Source: Mycobacterium sp. 1274761.0 | Lineage (GTDB): Bacteria; Actinomycetota; Actinomycetes; Mycobacteriales; Mycobacteriaceae | Direction: 5' to 3' | Assembly (NCBI RefSeq): GCF_001668615.1 | Contig: NZ_LZMC01000057.1 | Span: forward strand, 62,001-126,000 | Length of the DNA stretch: 64,000 bases | Shown here: piece after piece, positions 52,678-59,570 of the stretch | Numbering within the stretch: the first letter of the stretch is position 1 | How the letters are laid out: each line of letters opens with the position of its first letter | Translations under genes and position numbers: made by a program | Notes under the pieces: generated by a model | What the model was told of the DNA's origin: nothing | What the model saw: the letters and a program-made list of their open reading frames with translations, nothing else | Databases searched by the model: none

Positions 52678-54723
52678 TCAGGAGCTCCACGGAATCATCA
52701 GGTCGAACCACCCGGATGCGACGGCCGCGGCCAATGCCAGCGCCAGCGTGTAGCACACCGCCTCATAGGCAGAGATCCGATGCGGATTGCGGCGCTTCGG
52801 TCCGGGGCCGTCAGTTGCTGCTGGTGTGGCGGAGCGGTCGGTCCGCGATCCAAGAGCCTTGCCGAGGGATGGAAACAGGATCTTGACGAACTCGACGAGC
52901 AACGGCAGGGCGAGGTAGGTGTAAAGGCCGACGAACATCGCCATCAGCCAGTACTGGCGCACTCCGTATGCGTGAATGTCGTAGAGTACCACTGCCCAGA
53001 ATGGCACCAGCGACAGCACGATCGCGGCGGCACCAACGCGGCTAATGCTGCGCGCCAATGGATTCGGGCGGTTCATCGCACCGGTGGGAACCCATCCCGC
53101 CGATCGACCCCGCAGTTTGTGAACGATCGCAATGAGGTGGGCGTAGCTATAGGCCATCTGCAGCCGCAGGACCTCGAACCGCCAGCGGCTCTTCGACACT
53201 GCCGGCAGCACCACCAGGTACACCCACAGTCCGACGAGGAAGGGAATGAATTGGGCGGGCTGGACTTGGGTCGGGAAGAACGCGGCCATGATCATGCCGG
53301 GCAGATAGAGAGCGACGACGTTGACAGCGGTGGTGATGTAGTAGAACAGCCCCGCCCAGAAGCAAAGTCGTTGCCGCAGAGTCATTTTCACCCGCGAGCC
53401 GTCGAGCTTGGCGTTGTGCAGCTTGACCAGCGATCCGTTGCACCACCGGTATTGCTGGTTGAGGAAGCCGGCCATGTCACCCGGGCACAGGCCGCGTGAG
53501 ACGACGATGGGTACGTAGCGGGTCTGGAAGCCGGCCTGCATCAAGTGGAGCCCGGTGTGAATGTCTTCACTGTGTTCAATCTGGGCGAATCCACCGGTGG
53601 CTTCGAGGGCCTTGCGCCGGTACAGCGCGCAGGTGCCGACGCAGATCGCAGCGTTGAACCGGTCCCGCGACGGCAGAATCCAACGGTAGAACAACTCCTG
53701 GGTAGAGCCGGCCGTGCGCTGAATCCAGTTCAGATTCTCGCCGCTGTCGAAGTACTGCGGGCTCTGCACGATGCCGACGGACGGGTCGTCCATGTACGGC
53801 ACCAGGTGCTTCAGGAAATCGGGCCGCGGGCAGAAGTCGGCGTCCAGGATCACGATGTGGTCACCCGACGTGCGCGAGAACGTGTACTGGAGGTTGCCGG
53901 CCTTCTTCAGATGCCCACGATTCGGGCGGACGACGTAGTGGAACCCGAATCGTGCCGCCAGGTCCCGGACTTCGGCGCGATCGCCGTCGTCGAGAACGTG
54001 AACCTCAACCCGGCCCGCCCACTCCATCGCCTTGACGTGTGTGTAGGTGTTGCGCAACACCGCAACCTCTTCCCCGTAGGTGGGAAGAAAGACATCGATG
54101 CTCGGGGCTGGGCCAGAAGGAACCCAGCTCTCCACGAGCGCACGGTGCGCCTTCGCCGACACGCGCCTGCTGTTGAAGCTGGTAAGCGACGAAAGTAGGG
54201 TGCCGATGACGTTGAGCCCCAACACGATCAGCATGGGCCATAAGACGGTGATCGAGGCGAGTGCGAAATGCAGCAGGCTCCATCCTGCGAGCACGTACGC
54301 GCCCATCAGCAAGAGCTGCACCCATCGCATCTGCGCTCCGAAGTAGGAGTAGACCTCGTTGTCGCCCGGTGGGGCGACCAGGCCTTCCGAGTCGACTTCG
54401 ATGTCTTCTACGGGTTGGGAGGCGACCCGCGTCGTCAGCTCGCTGCGCACAAGCCGCTCTGTGACCGGTTGATGTGGCGCTAGGCGCTCGGTGACCGGCT
54501 CGGGCAACACCATGGTGCGACCGGGCCACAACTCGCCGGTGCCGCTGTGGTCGGGGCGCCTGTCGCCTCGACGAGGGTCGGGTCCATGAGAGTCGTAGCG
54601 CGGGTGTGGCCGGTGAGTACGGAACGAACGTGGCCTCGACGGCAGCGGCATGGCGCCGGCCGGGACCGTGTCGTGGGTCAGGCCGGGGCGAAGGCTCGTC
54701 GTCTCTTCGCAGTACGTAGTCAT
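52678..54723 (-). CDS. family 2 glycosyltransferase, cellulose-synthase-like membrane protein
   Basis: The ATG at 54723 (MTTYCEETTSLRPGLTHDTV) gives 681 residues. The first ~120 are hydrophilic and probably disordered. Two membrane helices (about 135-178) precede a processive GT2 domain with DDGD at 245-248, DAD at 294-296, ED at 386-387 and QQYRW at 423-427, the D,D,D,QxxRW set of cellulose/hyaluronan-type synthases. At least four more helices follow. No PilZ (c-di-GMP) domain is seen. It presumably polymerises and exports a beta-linked glycan; the sugar is unknown. The frame remains open upstream into the leader. Confidence 0.88.
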   Translation of the reverse strand: MTTYCEETTSLRPGLTHDTVPAGAMPLPSRPRSFRTHRPHPRYDSHGPDPRRGDRRPDHSGTGELWPGRTMVLPEPVTERLAPHQPVTERLVRSELTTRVASQPVEDIEVDSEGLVAPPGDNEVYSYFGAQMRWVQLLLMGAYVLAGWSLLHFALASITVLWPMLIVLGLNVIGTLLSSLTSFNSRRVSAKAHRALVESWVPSGPAPSIDVFLPTYGEEVAVLRNTYTHVKAMEWAGRVEVHVLDDGDRAEVRDLAARFGFHYVVRPNRGHLKKAGNLQYTFSRTSGDHIVILDADFCPRPDFLKHLVPYMDDPSVGIVQSPQYFDSGENLNWIQRTAGSTQELFYRWILPSRDRFNAAICVGTCALYRRKALEATGGFAQIEHSEDIHTGLHLMQAGFQTRYVPIVVSRGLCPGDMAGFLNQQYRWCNGSLVKLHNAKLDGSRVKMTLRQRLCFWAGLFYYITTAVNVVALYLPGMIMAAFFPTQVQPAQFIPFLVGLWVYLVVLPAVSKSRWRFEVLRLQMAYSYAHLIAIVHKLRGRSAGWVPTGAMNRPNPLARSISRVGAAAIVLSLVPFWAVVLYDIHAYGVRQYWLMAMFVGLYTYLALPLLVEFVKILFPSLGKALGSRTDRSATPAATDGPGPKRRNPHRISAYEAVCYTLALALAAAVASGWFDLMIPWSS

Positions 54724-54816
54724 GGAAACATCGTCACGATCGGGGAAAACTTCCGTAATCGCCGTGAAGTCAGAGTCCTCTCGTGCGGGGGAAGAGTTTC
54801 CTATCCGTCTAGTAAG
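54724..54816 (-). promoter_or_regulatory. conserved leader block, copy 2 (GT2)
   Basis: It reads CTTACTAGACGGATAGGAAA, then GGCGATTACG 43 bases past GGATA, then 30 bases to the GT2 start. Total length is 93 bases against 94 in copy 1, and the similarity continues into the first seven codons (ATGACTACGTACTG in both). Confidence 0.72.
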
Positions 54817-54891
54817 GAGTGCATGAAAGCGGCAGGCGACCTCAGGATTCAGATGTTGTGGGTGAAAACGCCGCCACTCGTGCGCAAAGCG

Positions 54892-54924
54892 ATCACCCGG
54901 CCTCTCGCATCGAGGCCGGGTGAT
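54892..54924 (-). terminator. 13-bp hairpin downstream of the 88-residue gene
   Basis: ATCACCCGGCCTC (54892-54904) pairs exactly with GAGGCCGGGTGAT (54912-54924) around a seven-base loop, 26 bases past the stop at 54950. It closes the two-gene unit under leader copy 3 and precedes leader copy 2. Confidence 0.8.
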
Positions 54925-54949
54925 GATCCGCGAACATCCGCGGCGGGTG

Positions 54950-55216
54950 TCATCGATCGATGGTGCTCTTGAACAGGTTCGGGAAGTCGCGTGCGTAAGC
55001 GTCGATCGCGGTCGCCTTCGCGGTACCCCGCAGCCGTGCGGCATCGGCGGTCATCCTGCCGATCCGGTGATCCTGGGTAGCGATTGTTCGGCGTGCCGTG
55101 CCGAGTTGGCGGTCGCGATCGGCGAGCTTGAGTTCGGCGGCCTGCCGGCGCTGCTCCGACTCGCGTAATAGACGGCGCAATTCGTCGATTTGTGCGCCCG
55201 GTGTCTGCGGCATCAT
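54950..55216 (-). CDS. small coiled-coil protein
   Basis: This 88-residue protein begins at an ATGATG that overlaps the preceding stop by four bases. It has a clear coiled-coil from about residue 8 to 65 (IDELRRLLRESEQRRQAAEL onward), rich in Arg, Glu, Ala and Leu with no glycine or proline after residue 7 until Gly39. The final part (AIDAYARDFPNLFKSTID) is less regular. There is no signal or membrane segment. It is cotranscribed with the 61-residue gene and lies between the kinase and the GT2 gene. Its function is unknown; a scaffold or regulator role is guesswork. Confidence 0.68.
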   Translation of the reverse strand: MMPQTPGAQIDELRRLLRESEQRRQAAELKLADRDRQLGTARRTIATQDHRIGRMTADAARLRGTAKATAIDAYARDFPNLFKSTIDR

Positions 55217-55398
55217 GACGTCGTCACTCCCTTGCTCTGTTGTGGTGCCATGCTTTCTGCAGCGGCTCGGCGAGCACGCTCAGGAACGTGTGGGTTCGCA
55301 TCGAAGTCGGAGGACCGGTAGCGGCCGGGCTGCCACGCGCTTCCTCGGATGCTCCGCTGCCGGCGCCTGCGGCTCTGTTGCATCAGCTCAACGTTCAT
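55213..55398 (-). CDS. small basic protein of unknown function
   Basis: The ATG at 55398 has GAAAGGAG nine bases upstream and gives a 61-residue product (MNVELMQQSRRRRQRSIRGS). It is Arg-rich with a run RRRRQR and a predicted disordered centre (SAWQPGRYRSSDFDANPHVP). It could bind nucleic acid, membrane or an anionic glycan, but none is demonstrable. It overlaps the 88-residue gene by four bases. The third copy of the conserved leader block lies upstream. Confidence 0.66.
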   Translation of the reverse strand: MNVELMQQSRRRRQRSIRGSAWQPGRYRSSDFDANPHVPERARRAAAESMAPQQSKGVTTS

Positions 55399-55520
55399 TT
55401 CGGCTACTCCTTTCCTCTTCGGTCGGTGGCTCAATGGTCGTGAATCAGCAGCGTCTCCGAAATCGCTGCGAAGCCACATTCCGGTCGTAGGAGAGGAGGT
55501 TTTCCTATCCGCGCGGTAAG
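55399..55520 (-). promoter_or_regulatory. conserved leader block, copy 3 (small gene pair)
   Basis: On the minus strand CTTACCGCGCGGATAGGAAA is followed by AGCGATTTCG 43 bases past GGATA, the same phase as copies 1 and 2. Beyond that the sequence diverges, and the start codon is 28 bases further away than in the others, with its own ribosome site. Confidence 0.65.
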
Positions 55521-55574
55521 CCGGCGGATTTGGCGTCCAAAAGGGACGTTGGGGTCGTCGGGTTCAAGCCAGAG

Positions 55575-57530
55575 CTAGTGCTGCGCTCGGTGGCGGATCA
55601 CCCTCTCGAGCGCCTGAATGTCGGATTCAATCTGACGTGCCAGCCAGTAGGCGAGCACGAACGCGGCAATCCCCCCGATACAAAGCACCCTGATCGGCAC
55701 GATGACTTCGGCGATCTCGGAGGCGGTCAGAAATGTCACGGCCACAATGCCCAGCAACGGCACCGAGGCCGCGATCGCCAAATAGCGTGAAAGTCGACGG
55801 CTGAGCGCTCGTAGCTGCTCGGCTTCCTGCGGATGGGTCTGCCCCTGCGCCACCAGTTCCGGATAAACACTGCGCACAATGTAGAAGGTCAGAAGAAAGA
55901 ACGGATACGCGATCGCGATGGCACCGCATACCGTGATCGACCCGAAGAAGTGAACCGCCGAGCGACCCGGAAGTCCGCCCGCGACGAATTGCATGGTGAG
56001 CGGAAACGTCAGCCCGGCCAGCAGCCACAGGCCAAACACCACCAGCACCACACGATCCGGTGTGACGAGGCAGTCGTGGCGCGCCTGAGCCAACACTTCT
56101 GCCGGTGGTGCCGGACCGCGTCGCAGGCGCCGGGGAACCATGAGGACACGACGACACCAAATTCCCAGCACCGCAGCACCGACCGGAAAGAAGATCAAGT
56201 TGACCAAAGTGGTCACCAACATGAACCGACTCTGAGCCTGCTCGGAGAGCCGACTGACGATCAGCAGTTGATTGTGTTGGATGTTGTACGCGCTGGCCAG
56301 CAGATTGGGAATCATGATGGCCGCCAGAGCGACCGGCGCCACAAACGGCCGCAGCCGTAACCGCCAGCTTCCTACTGGGGGATCCACTAGATCGCGTGCC
56401 TGCGGATCAAGGCACAGCTGGAGTTGCTCGGCGAATTCGGCGCCGGAGGCCCAGCGCTGGTCAGGGTCGGCGTTTAGTGCCTTCAAGAGAACCCGCAGCA
56501 GGGCGGCAGGACAGTTTGCAGGTAGCGCGGCAAGTGCCGCCGCTGAGAGTCCTTGCGCGCGGGTGGTCAACATCAGCTCGAGCGCGGTGGCATCGCCCAC
56601 CAGTCCGGCCGAGTCCGCCCGAGCAGCGTGCGCCGCGGAATCATCGAACGGTTTTACACCGGTCAGCAGTTCCCACAGCAGGACCGCCAGCGAGTAGATA
56701 TCGCTGCGGGTATCGAGGTTTGCCATATCTTGCGTGTGGCCGGGCTGACAGGCTTTGAGCTGCTCAGGCGACATATAAGAAAGTGAGCCGCCGAAATACT
56801 GAAACGGGCTCGCGCCGGAAACGTTGCGGGCGAAGCTGATGTTGAAGTCCGCCAATTTAGGAGTGCCGTTCGGGGCGAGTAGTACGTTCGCCGGCTTGAT
56901 GTCGCGGTGCAGGACGCCCCGTGAATTCGCGTAGTCCAATGCTTCAGCCAGTCGCTTCCCCTGCCAGGCAACGGTCTCAGGCCACGGAAGCGTCGCAAGC
57001 TCGGTGCGGGTGGACGATTCGGAGGGCCGAATCTCGCCGCGTGATTCCAATGCGTTGTCCACCGCGTCGAGCAACGCTTGGCCCGACTGAGGTGGCTCTC
57101 CGTGTTGGTGCACCGCTTGAACCAGGTCGAACAGCGTTCCGCCGGGCAGATACTGCATGTAGAGCAGCCGCCAGTTCCGATCGGAGAGAATCCGCTGATC
57201 GAAGACCCGGACGATGTAGTCGTGGTCAAGCTGGGCGAGGGTTTGTGGTTCGTGGCCGCGGTTCGCAGAGATCTTGACTGCGACCAGCCGTTGCATCGAC
57301 CGTTGGCGGGCGAGAAAGACTCGGGCGAATGCGCCGCTGCCGAGTTCGACCAGCAGATCGAAGTCGTCGAGCCGTTGGCCGACCTCGATTTCGCCCAAGA
57401 GGGCGGACTGGCTGATTTTGGCAAACGCCGATTGGGGTGTTCCGGTTCCGTCCCATGTGAATCCCGCAGTGCCTGCCGGCGCGTGAGTCTGGGTGAACTC
57501 GACAGGGGAATCGGCAGTCGGATCGGTCAT
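55575..57530 (-). CDS. Ser/Thr protein kinase with six-TM C-terminal domain
   Basis: The ATG at 57530 (MTDPTADSPVEFTQTHAPAG) gives 651 residues. The kinase domain spans about 55-425: glycine loop GSGAFARV (64-71), Lys86 in VAVKIS, HRDIKPAN (208-215), and APE replaced by SPEQ. The magnesium loop is DFN (228-230), not DFG. A ~45-residue insertion lies between LPGGTLFDLV and LPWPETVAWQ. After about 440 there are six hydrophobic segments and no extracytoplasmic sensor domain, unlike the single-TM Pkn proteins of M. tuberculosis. The substrate is unknown; the neighbouring glycan genes are candidates. Confidence 0.86.
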   Translation of the reverse strand: MTDPTADSPVEFTQTHAPAGTAGFTWDGTGTPQSAFAKISQSALLGEIEVGQRLDDFDLLVELGSGAFARVFLARQRSMQRLVAVKISANRGHEPQTLAQLDHDYIVRVFDQRILSDRNWRLLYMQYLPGGTLFDLVQAVHQHGEPPQSGQALLDAVDNALESRGEIRPSESSTRTELATLPWPETVAWQGKRLAEALDYANSRGVLHRDIKPANVLLAPNGTPKLADFNISFARNVSGASPFQYFGGSLSYMSPEQLKACQPGHTQDMANLDTRSDIYSLAVLLWELLTGVKPFDDSAAHAARADSAGLVGDATALELMLTTRAQGLSAAALAALPANCPAALLRVLLKALNADPDQRWASGAEFAEQLQLCLDPQARDLVDPPVGSWRLRLRPFVAPVALAAIMIPNLLASAYNIQHNQLLIVSRLSEQAQSRFMLVTTLVNLIFFPVGAAVLGIWCRRVLMVPRRLRRGPAPPAEVLAQARHDCLVTPDRVVLVVFGLWLLAGLTFPLTMQFVAGGLPGRSAVHFFGSITVCGAIAIAYPFFLLTFYIVRSVYPELVAQGQTHPQEAEQLRALSRRLSRYLAIAASVPLLGIVAVTFLTASEIAEVIVPIRVLCIGGIAAFVLAYWLARQIESDIQALERVIRHRAQH

Positions 57531-57589
57531 GAAAACCTCGTATGTGATTGCCCTGAGCTTAGCTGGTGCGGTCGGCGGCCATGCGTTTC

Positions 57590-57808
57590 TCAGTACGACT
57601 GCCCGTTCGCGTTTCGCTGCCGTCGGAAGTGGCCGCCACGCCCCCGGTTCCGGCTCTTGGACGTGGGCTGCTGCGAGTCGCAGTTCGGACAGAACAGCCG
57701 TAGGTTCTCGCGCCGGGCTGAGCCCTGACACGCGTCACCGCAGTACACCTTCTGGCTACGCTTCGAGAGTTCAGCTCCACAGCCTCGGCATTGCCTCGCG
57801 CCGACTAG
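57590..57808 (-). pseudogene. relic of an HNH endonuclease gene
   Basis: A minus-strand frame reads CRGCGAELSKRSQKVYCGDAC, an N-terminal zinc finger typical of phage-type HNH nucleases, then directly ENLRLFCPNCDSQQPTSKSR, the C-terminal HNH segment. The central part with the catalytic His/Asn (usually DHINGxxxDNR) is missing, and no start codon is in frame before the tRNA. The stop is TGA at 57592-57590. It appears to be an in-frame internal deletion remnant next to tRNA-Thr. Confidence 0.65.
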
Positions 57809-57835
57809 GCGCGGCCGCAGACAAGGAGGCCGGAG

Positions 57836-57910
57836 TGGAGCCTCCTATCGGGATTGAACCGATGACATCCTGTTTACAAGACAGGTGCTCTACCACTGAG
57901 CTAAGGAGGC
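57836..57910 (-). tRNA. tRNA-Thr (UGU anticodon)
   Basis: The 72-base body on the minus strand folds as a cloverleaf. The acceptor stem is GCCTCCT/AGGAGGC, the D arm is GCTC-AGTGGTAG-GAGC-like, the anticodon stem-loop is CCTGT-CTTGTAA-ACAGG with anticodon TGT, and the T arm is ATCGG-TTCAATC-CCGAT. The discriminator is T, followed by an encoded CCA (57836-57838 on the plus strand as TGG). Confidence 0.95.
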
Positions 57911-57933
57911 CTGCGGGGGGCGAGTCTATCGGG

Positions 57934-58671
57934 TCACTCGTCGGCTTCGATGACGCGCTGCGAGGTCACCGACCGCGTCGACGACCGACTGCCGCGTGGC
58001 CGACGGCCGGGGAAGGGGATGCGGTCGGCGATATTGCTCAGCGGGTTGACCACCTGGCTCAGCAATATGACCGCCTCACGCAGTGCCTCGATCGTCGGCT
58101 CGAGCGCCTCCAGTCCTGGCGCCAGCCGGTTCAAGGTGTCGGCGACGTCGGCCAACTGCTCGAGCGGACCGTTTCTGGCAGTCAGCTTGTCGACCAGCCC
58201 GCCCTCGGCGAGCAGCCGATCCGCGAGCCCATCCTGTGCCAGCACCCGCTCTACGAGACCCTCTTCGTCCAGCAGCTGGTCCACCAGGCCGCCGGGCTCG
58301 ATGGCCCGCATCAGCCCGCCGTTCTCCTGCGTCAGCCGGTCGAGCACCCCGCCGGGCATCGTGAGTTTGTCCACCACTCCACCGGGCTGCAGCAGCCGGT
58401 CGATCGGGCCGTCCGGCGCCAGCGCGCGACCCAGCGGCTGGTCCTCGTCCATGAGCCTGGCCAGCCGGTTCGCCCGTTCCACCGCTTCGTCGATACCGAG
58501 CATGTGCGCTACCGAGCCGGTGCTCGCCCTGGCCCCCGCGTTCGCCTGGCCGACGGCCCGCTGCGCGAGTCCCACCGCACCGGTGGCGACGTCGAGGCCG
58601 ACCTCGGCGGCCGCAAGCCCGATCCGGGCCGGCGCGACGGCGAGGTCGACCAGGTTCTTGGCCAGGTTCAT
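57934..58671 (-). CDS. decapeptide-repeat protein, Rv0756c homologue
   Basis: The ATG at 58671 (MNLAKNLVDLAVAPARIGLA) gives 245 residues; the long open frame further upstream is antisense to phoP. An Ala-rich helical N-terminus (1-50) is followed by nine tandem ~10-residue repeats from about 88 to 177, such as GVVDKLTMPG, GLVDQLLDEE, GLADRLLAEG and GLVDKLTARN, consensus G-x-V-D-x-L-L/T-x-x-x. A Pro-poor helical stretch and a basic Ser/Arg-rich tail complete it. M. tuberculosis Rv0756c sits in the same place divergent from phoP. Function unknown. Confidence 0.8.
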   Translation of the reverse strand: MNLAKNLVDLAVAPARIGLAAAEVGLDVATGAVGLAQRAVGQANAGARASTGSVAHMLGIDEAVERANRLARLMDEDQPLGRALAPDGPIDRLLQPGGVVDKLTMPGGVLDRLTQENGGLMRAIEPGGLVDQLLDEEGLVERVLAQDGLADRLLAEGGLVDKLTARNGPLEQLADVADTLNRLAPGLEALEPTIEALREAVILLSQVVNPLSNIADRIPFPGRRPRGSRSSTRSVTSQRVIEADE

Positions 58672-58797
58672 CACCTCAGTGTATGGGTGCAGCGGCGAGC
58701 TATCCGTCGTGTCGCGCAGGAGAGCACAATGGGACTCACAGGAAGCTGACAGCGAGCCCGCAGCTTCATTGCCAGGAAATGGGGAGACATTGAGACG

Positions 58798-59517
58798 ATG
58801 GCCATGGCTGCACTCCCAGAATCTGTCCCAGAGGCCCGCGTTCTCGTCGTCGACGACGAGACCAACATCGTCGAACTTCTGTCGGTAAGCCTCAAGTTCC
58901 AGGGCTTCGAGGTTCACACGGCCTCCAACGGCCCCGCGGCCCTCGACAAGGCCCGCGAGGTGCGGCCCGATGCCGTCATCCTCGACGTCATGATGCCCGG
59001 CATGGACGGCTTCGGGGTTCTGCGCCGGCTCCGTGCCGACGGCATCGACGCCCCGGCTCTGTTCCTCACCGCCCGCGACAGCCTGCAGGACAAGATCGCC
59101 GGGCTGACGCTCGGCGGGGACGACTACGTCACCAAACCGTTCAGCCTCGAAGAGGTGGTCGCGCGGCTGAGGGTGATCCTGCGCCGCTCGGGGAAGGGCG
59201 GCGAGGAGCCGCGCAGCGCCCGGCTGACCTTCGCCGACATCGAACTCGACGAGGACACCCACGAGGTGTGGAAGGCAGGCGAGCCTGTCTCGCTTTCGCC
59301 GACCGAGTTCACGCTGCTGCGTTACTTCATCATCAATGCGGGCACGGTGCTGAGTAAGCCGAAGATCCTCGACCACGTGTGGCGTTACGACTTCGGCGGC
59401 GACGTCAACGTCGTCGAGTCCTATGTGTCCTACCTGCGCCGCAAGATCGACACCGGCGAGAAGCGGCTTCTGCACACGCTGCGCGGCGTCGGCTACGTTC
59501 TGCGCGAGCCGCGGTGA
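58798..59517 (+). CDS. phoP: response regulator PhoP (OmpR family)
   Basis: This 239-residue protein starts at the ATG at 58798. The receiver domain has the acidic pair in VVDDETNIVELLSVSLKFQG, the phosphoacceptor Asp63 in ILDVMMPGMDGFG and Lys in DDYVTKPFS. The DNA-binding winged helix ends with VNVVESYVSYLRRKID and HTLRGVGYVLREPR, almost word for word M. tuberculosis PhoP. PhoP controls lipid synthesis, acid response and virulence-related export in M. tuberculosis. It is followed by phoR 53 bases later. Confidence 0.96.
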   Translation: MAMAALPESVPEARVLVVDDETNIVELLSVSLKFQGFEVHTASNGPAALDKAREVRPDAVILDVMMPGMDGFGVLRRLRADGIDAPALFLTARDSLQDKIAGLTLGGDDYVTKPFSLEEVVARLRVILRRSGKGGEEPRSARLTFADIELDEDTHEVWKAGEPVSLSPTEFTLLRYFIINAGTVLSKPKILDHVWRYDFGGDVNVVESYVSYLRRKIDTGEKRLLHTLRGVGYVLREPR

Positions 59518-59570
59518 GCGCTTGCACGAAGAGCCGACAGCGCCGGTGATTTCTGGCGAACAATAGAGGT

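Noticed and set aside
52150..55044. Second coding frame upstream of the GT2 start (to 55044)
   Set aside because: The frame is open but passes through the hairpin at 54892-54924 and the conserved leader, and its translation is low complexity. The MTTY start shared with the acyltransferase is preferred.
57559..57780. A 73-codon minus-strand frame upstream of the kinase
   Set aside because: Composition is Arg/Thr/Ser-rich without motif. The other frame here contains the HNH zinc-finger remnants, which explains the sequence better.
57934..59475. A 513-codon minus-strand frame across phoP
   Set aside because: The phoP gene is certain. Only the part from 58671 down is unlike a shadow, with its decapeptide repeats.
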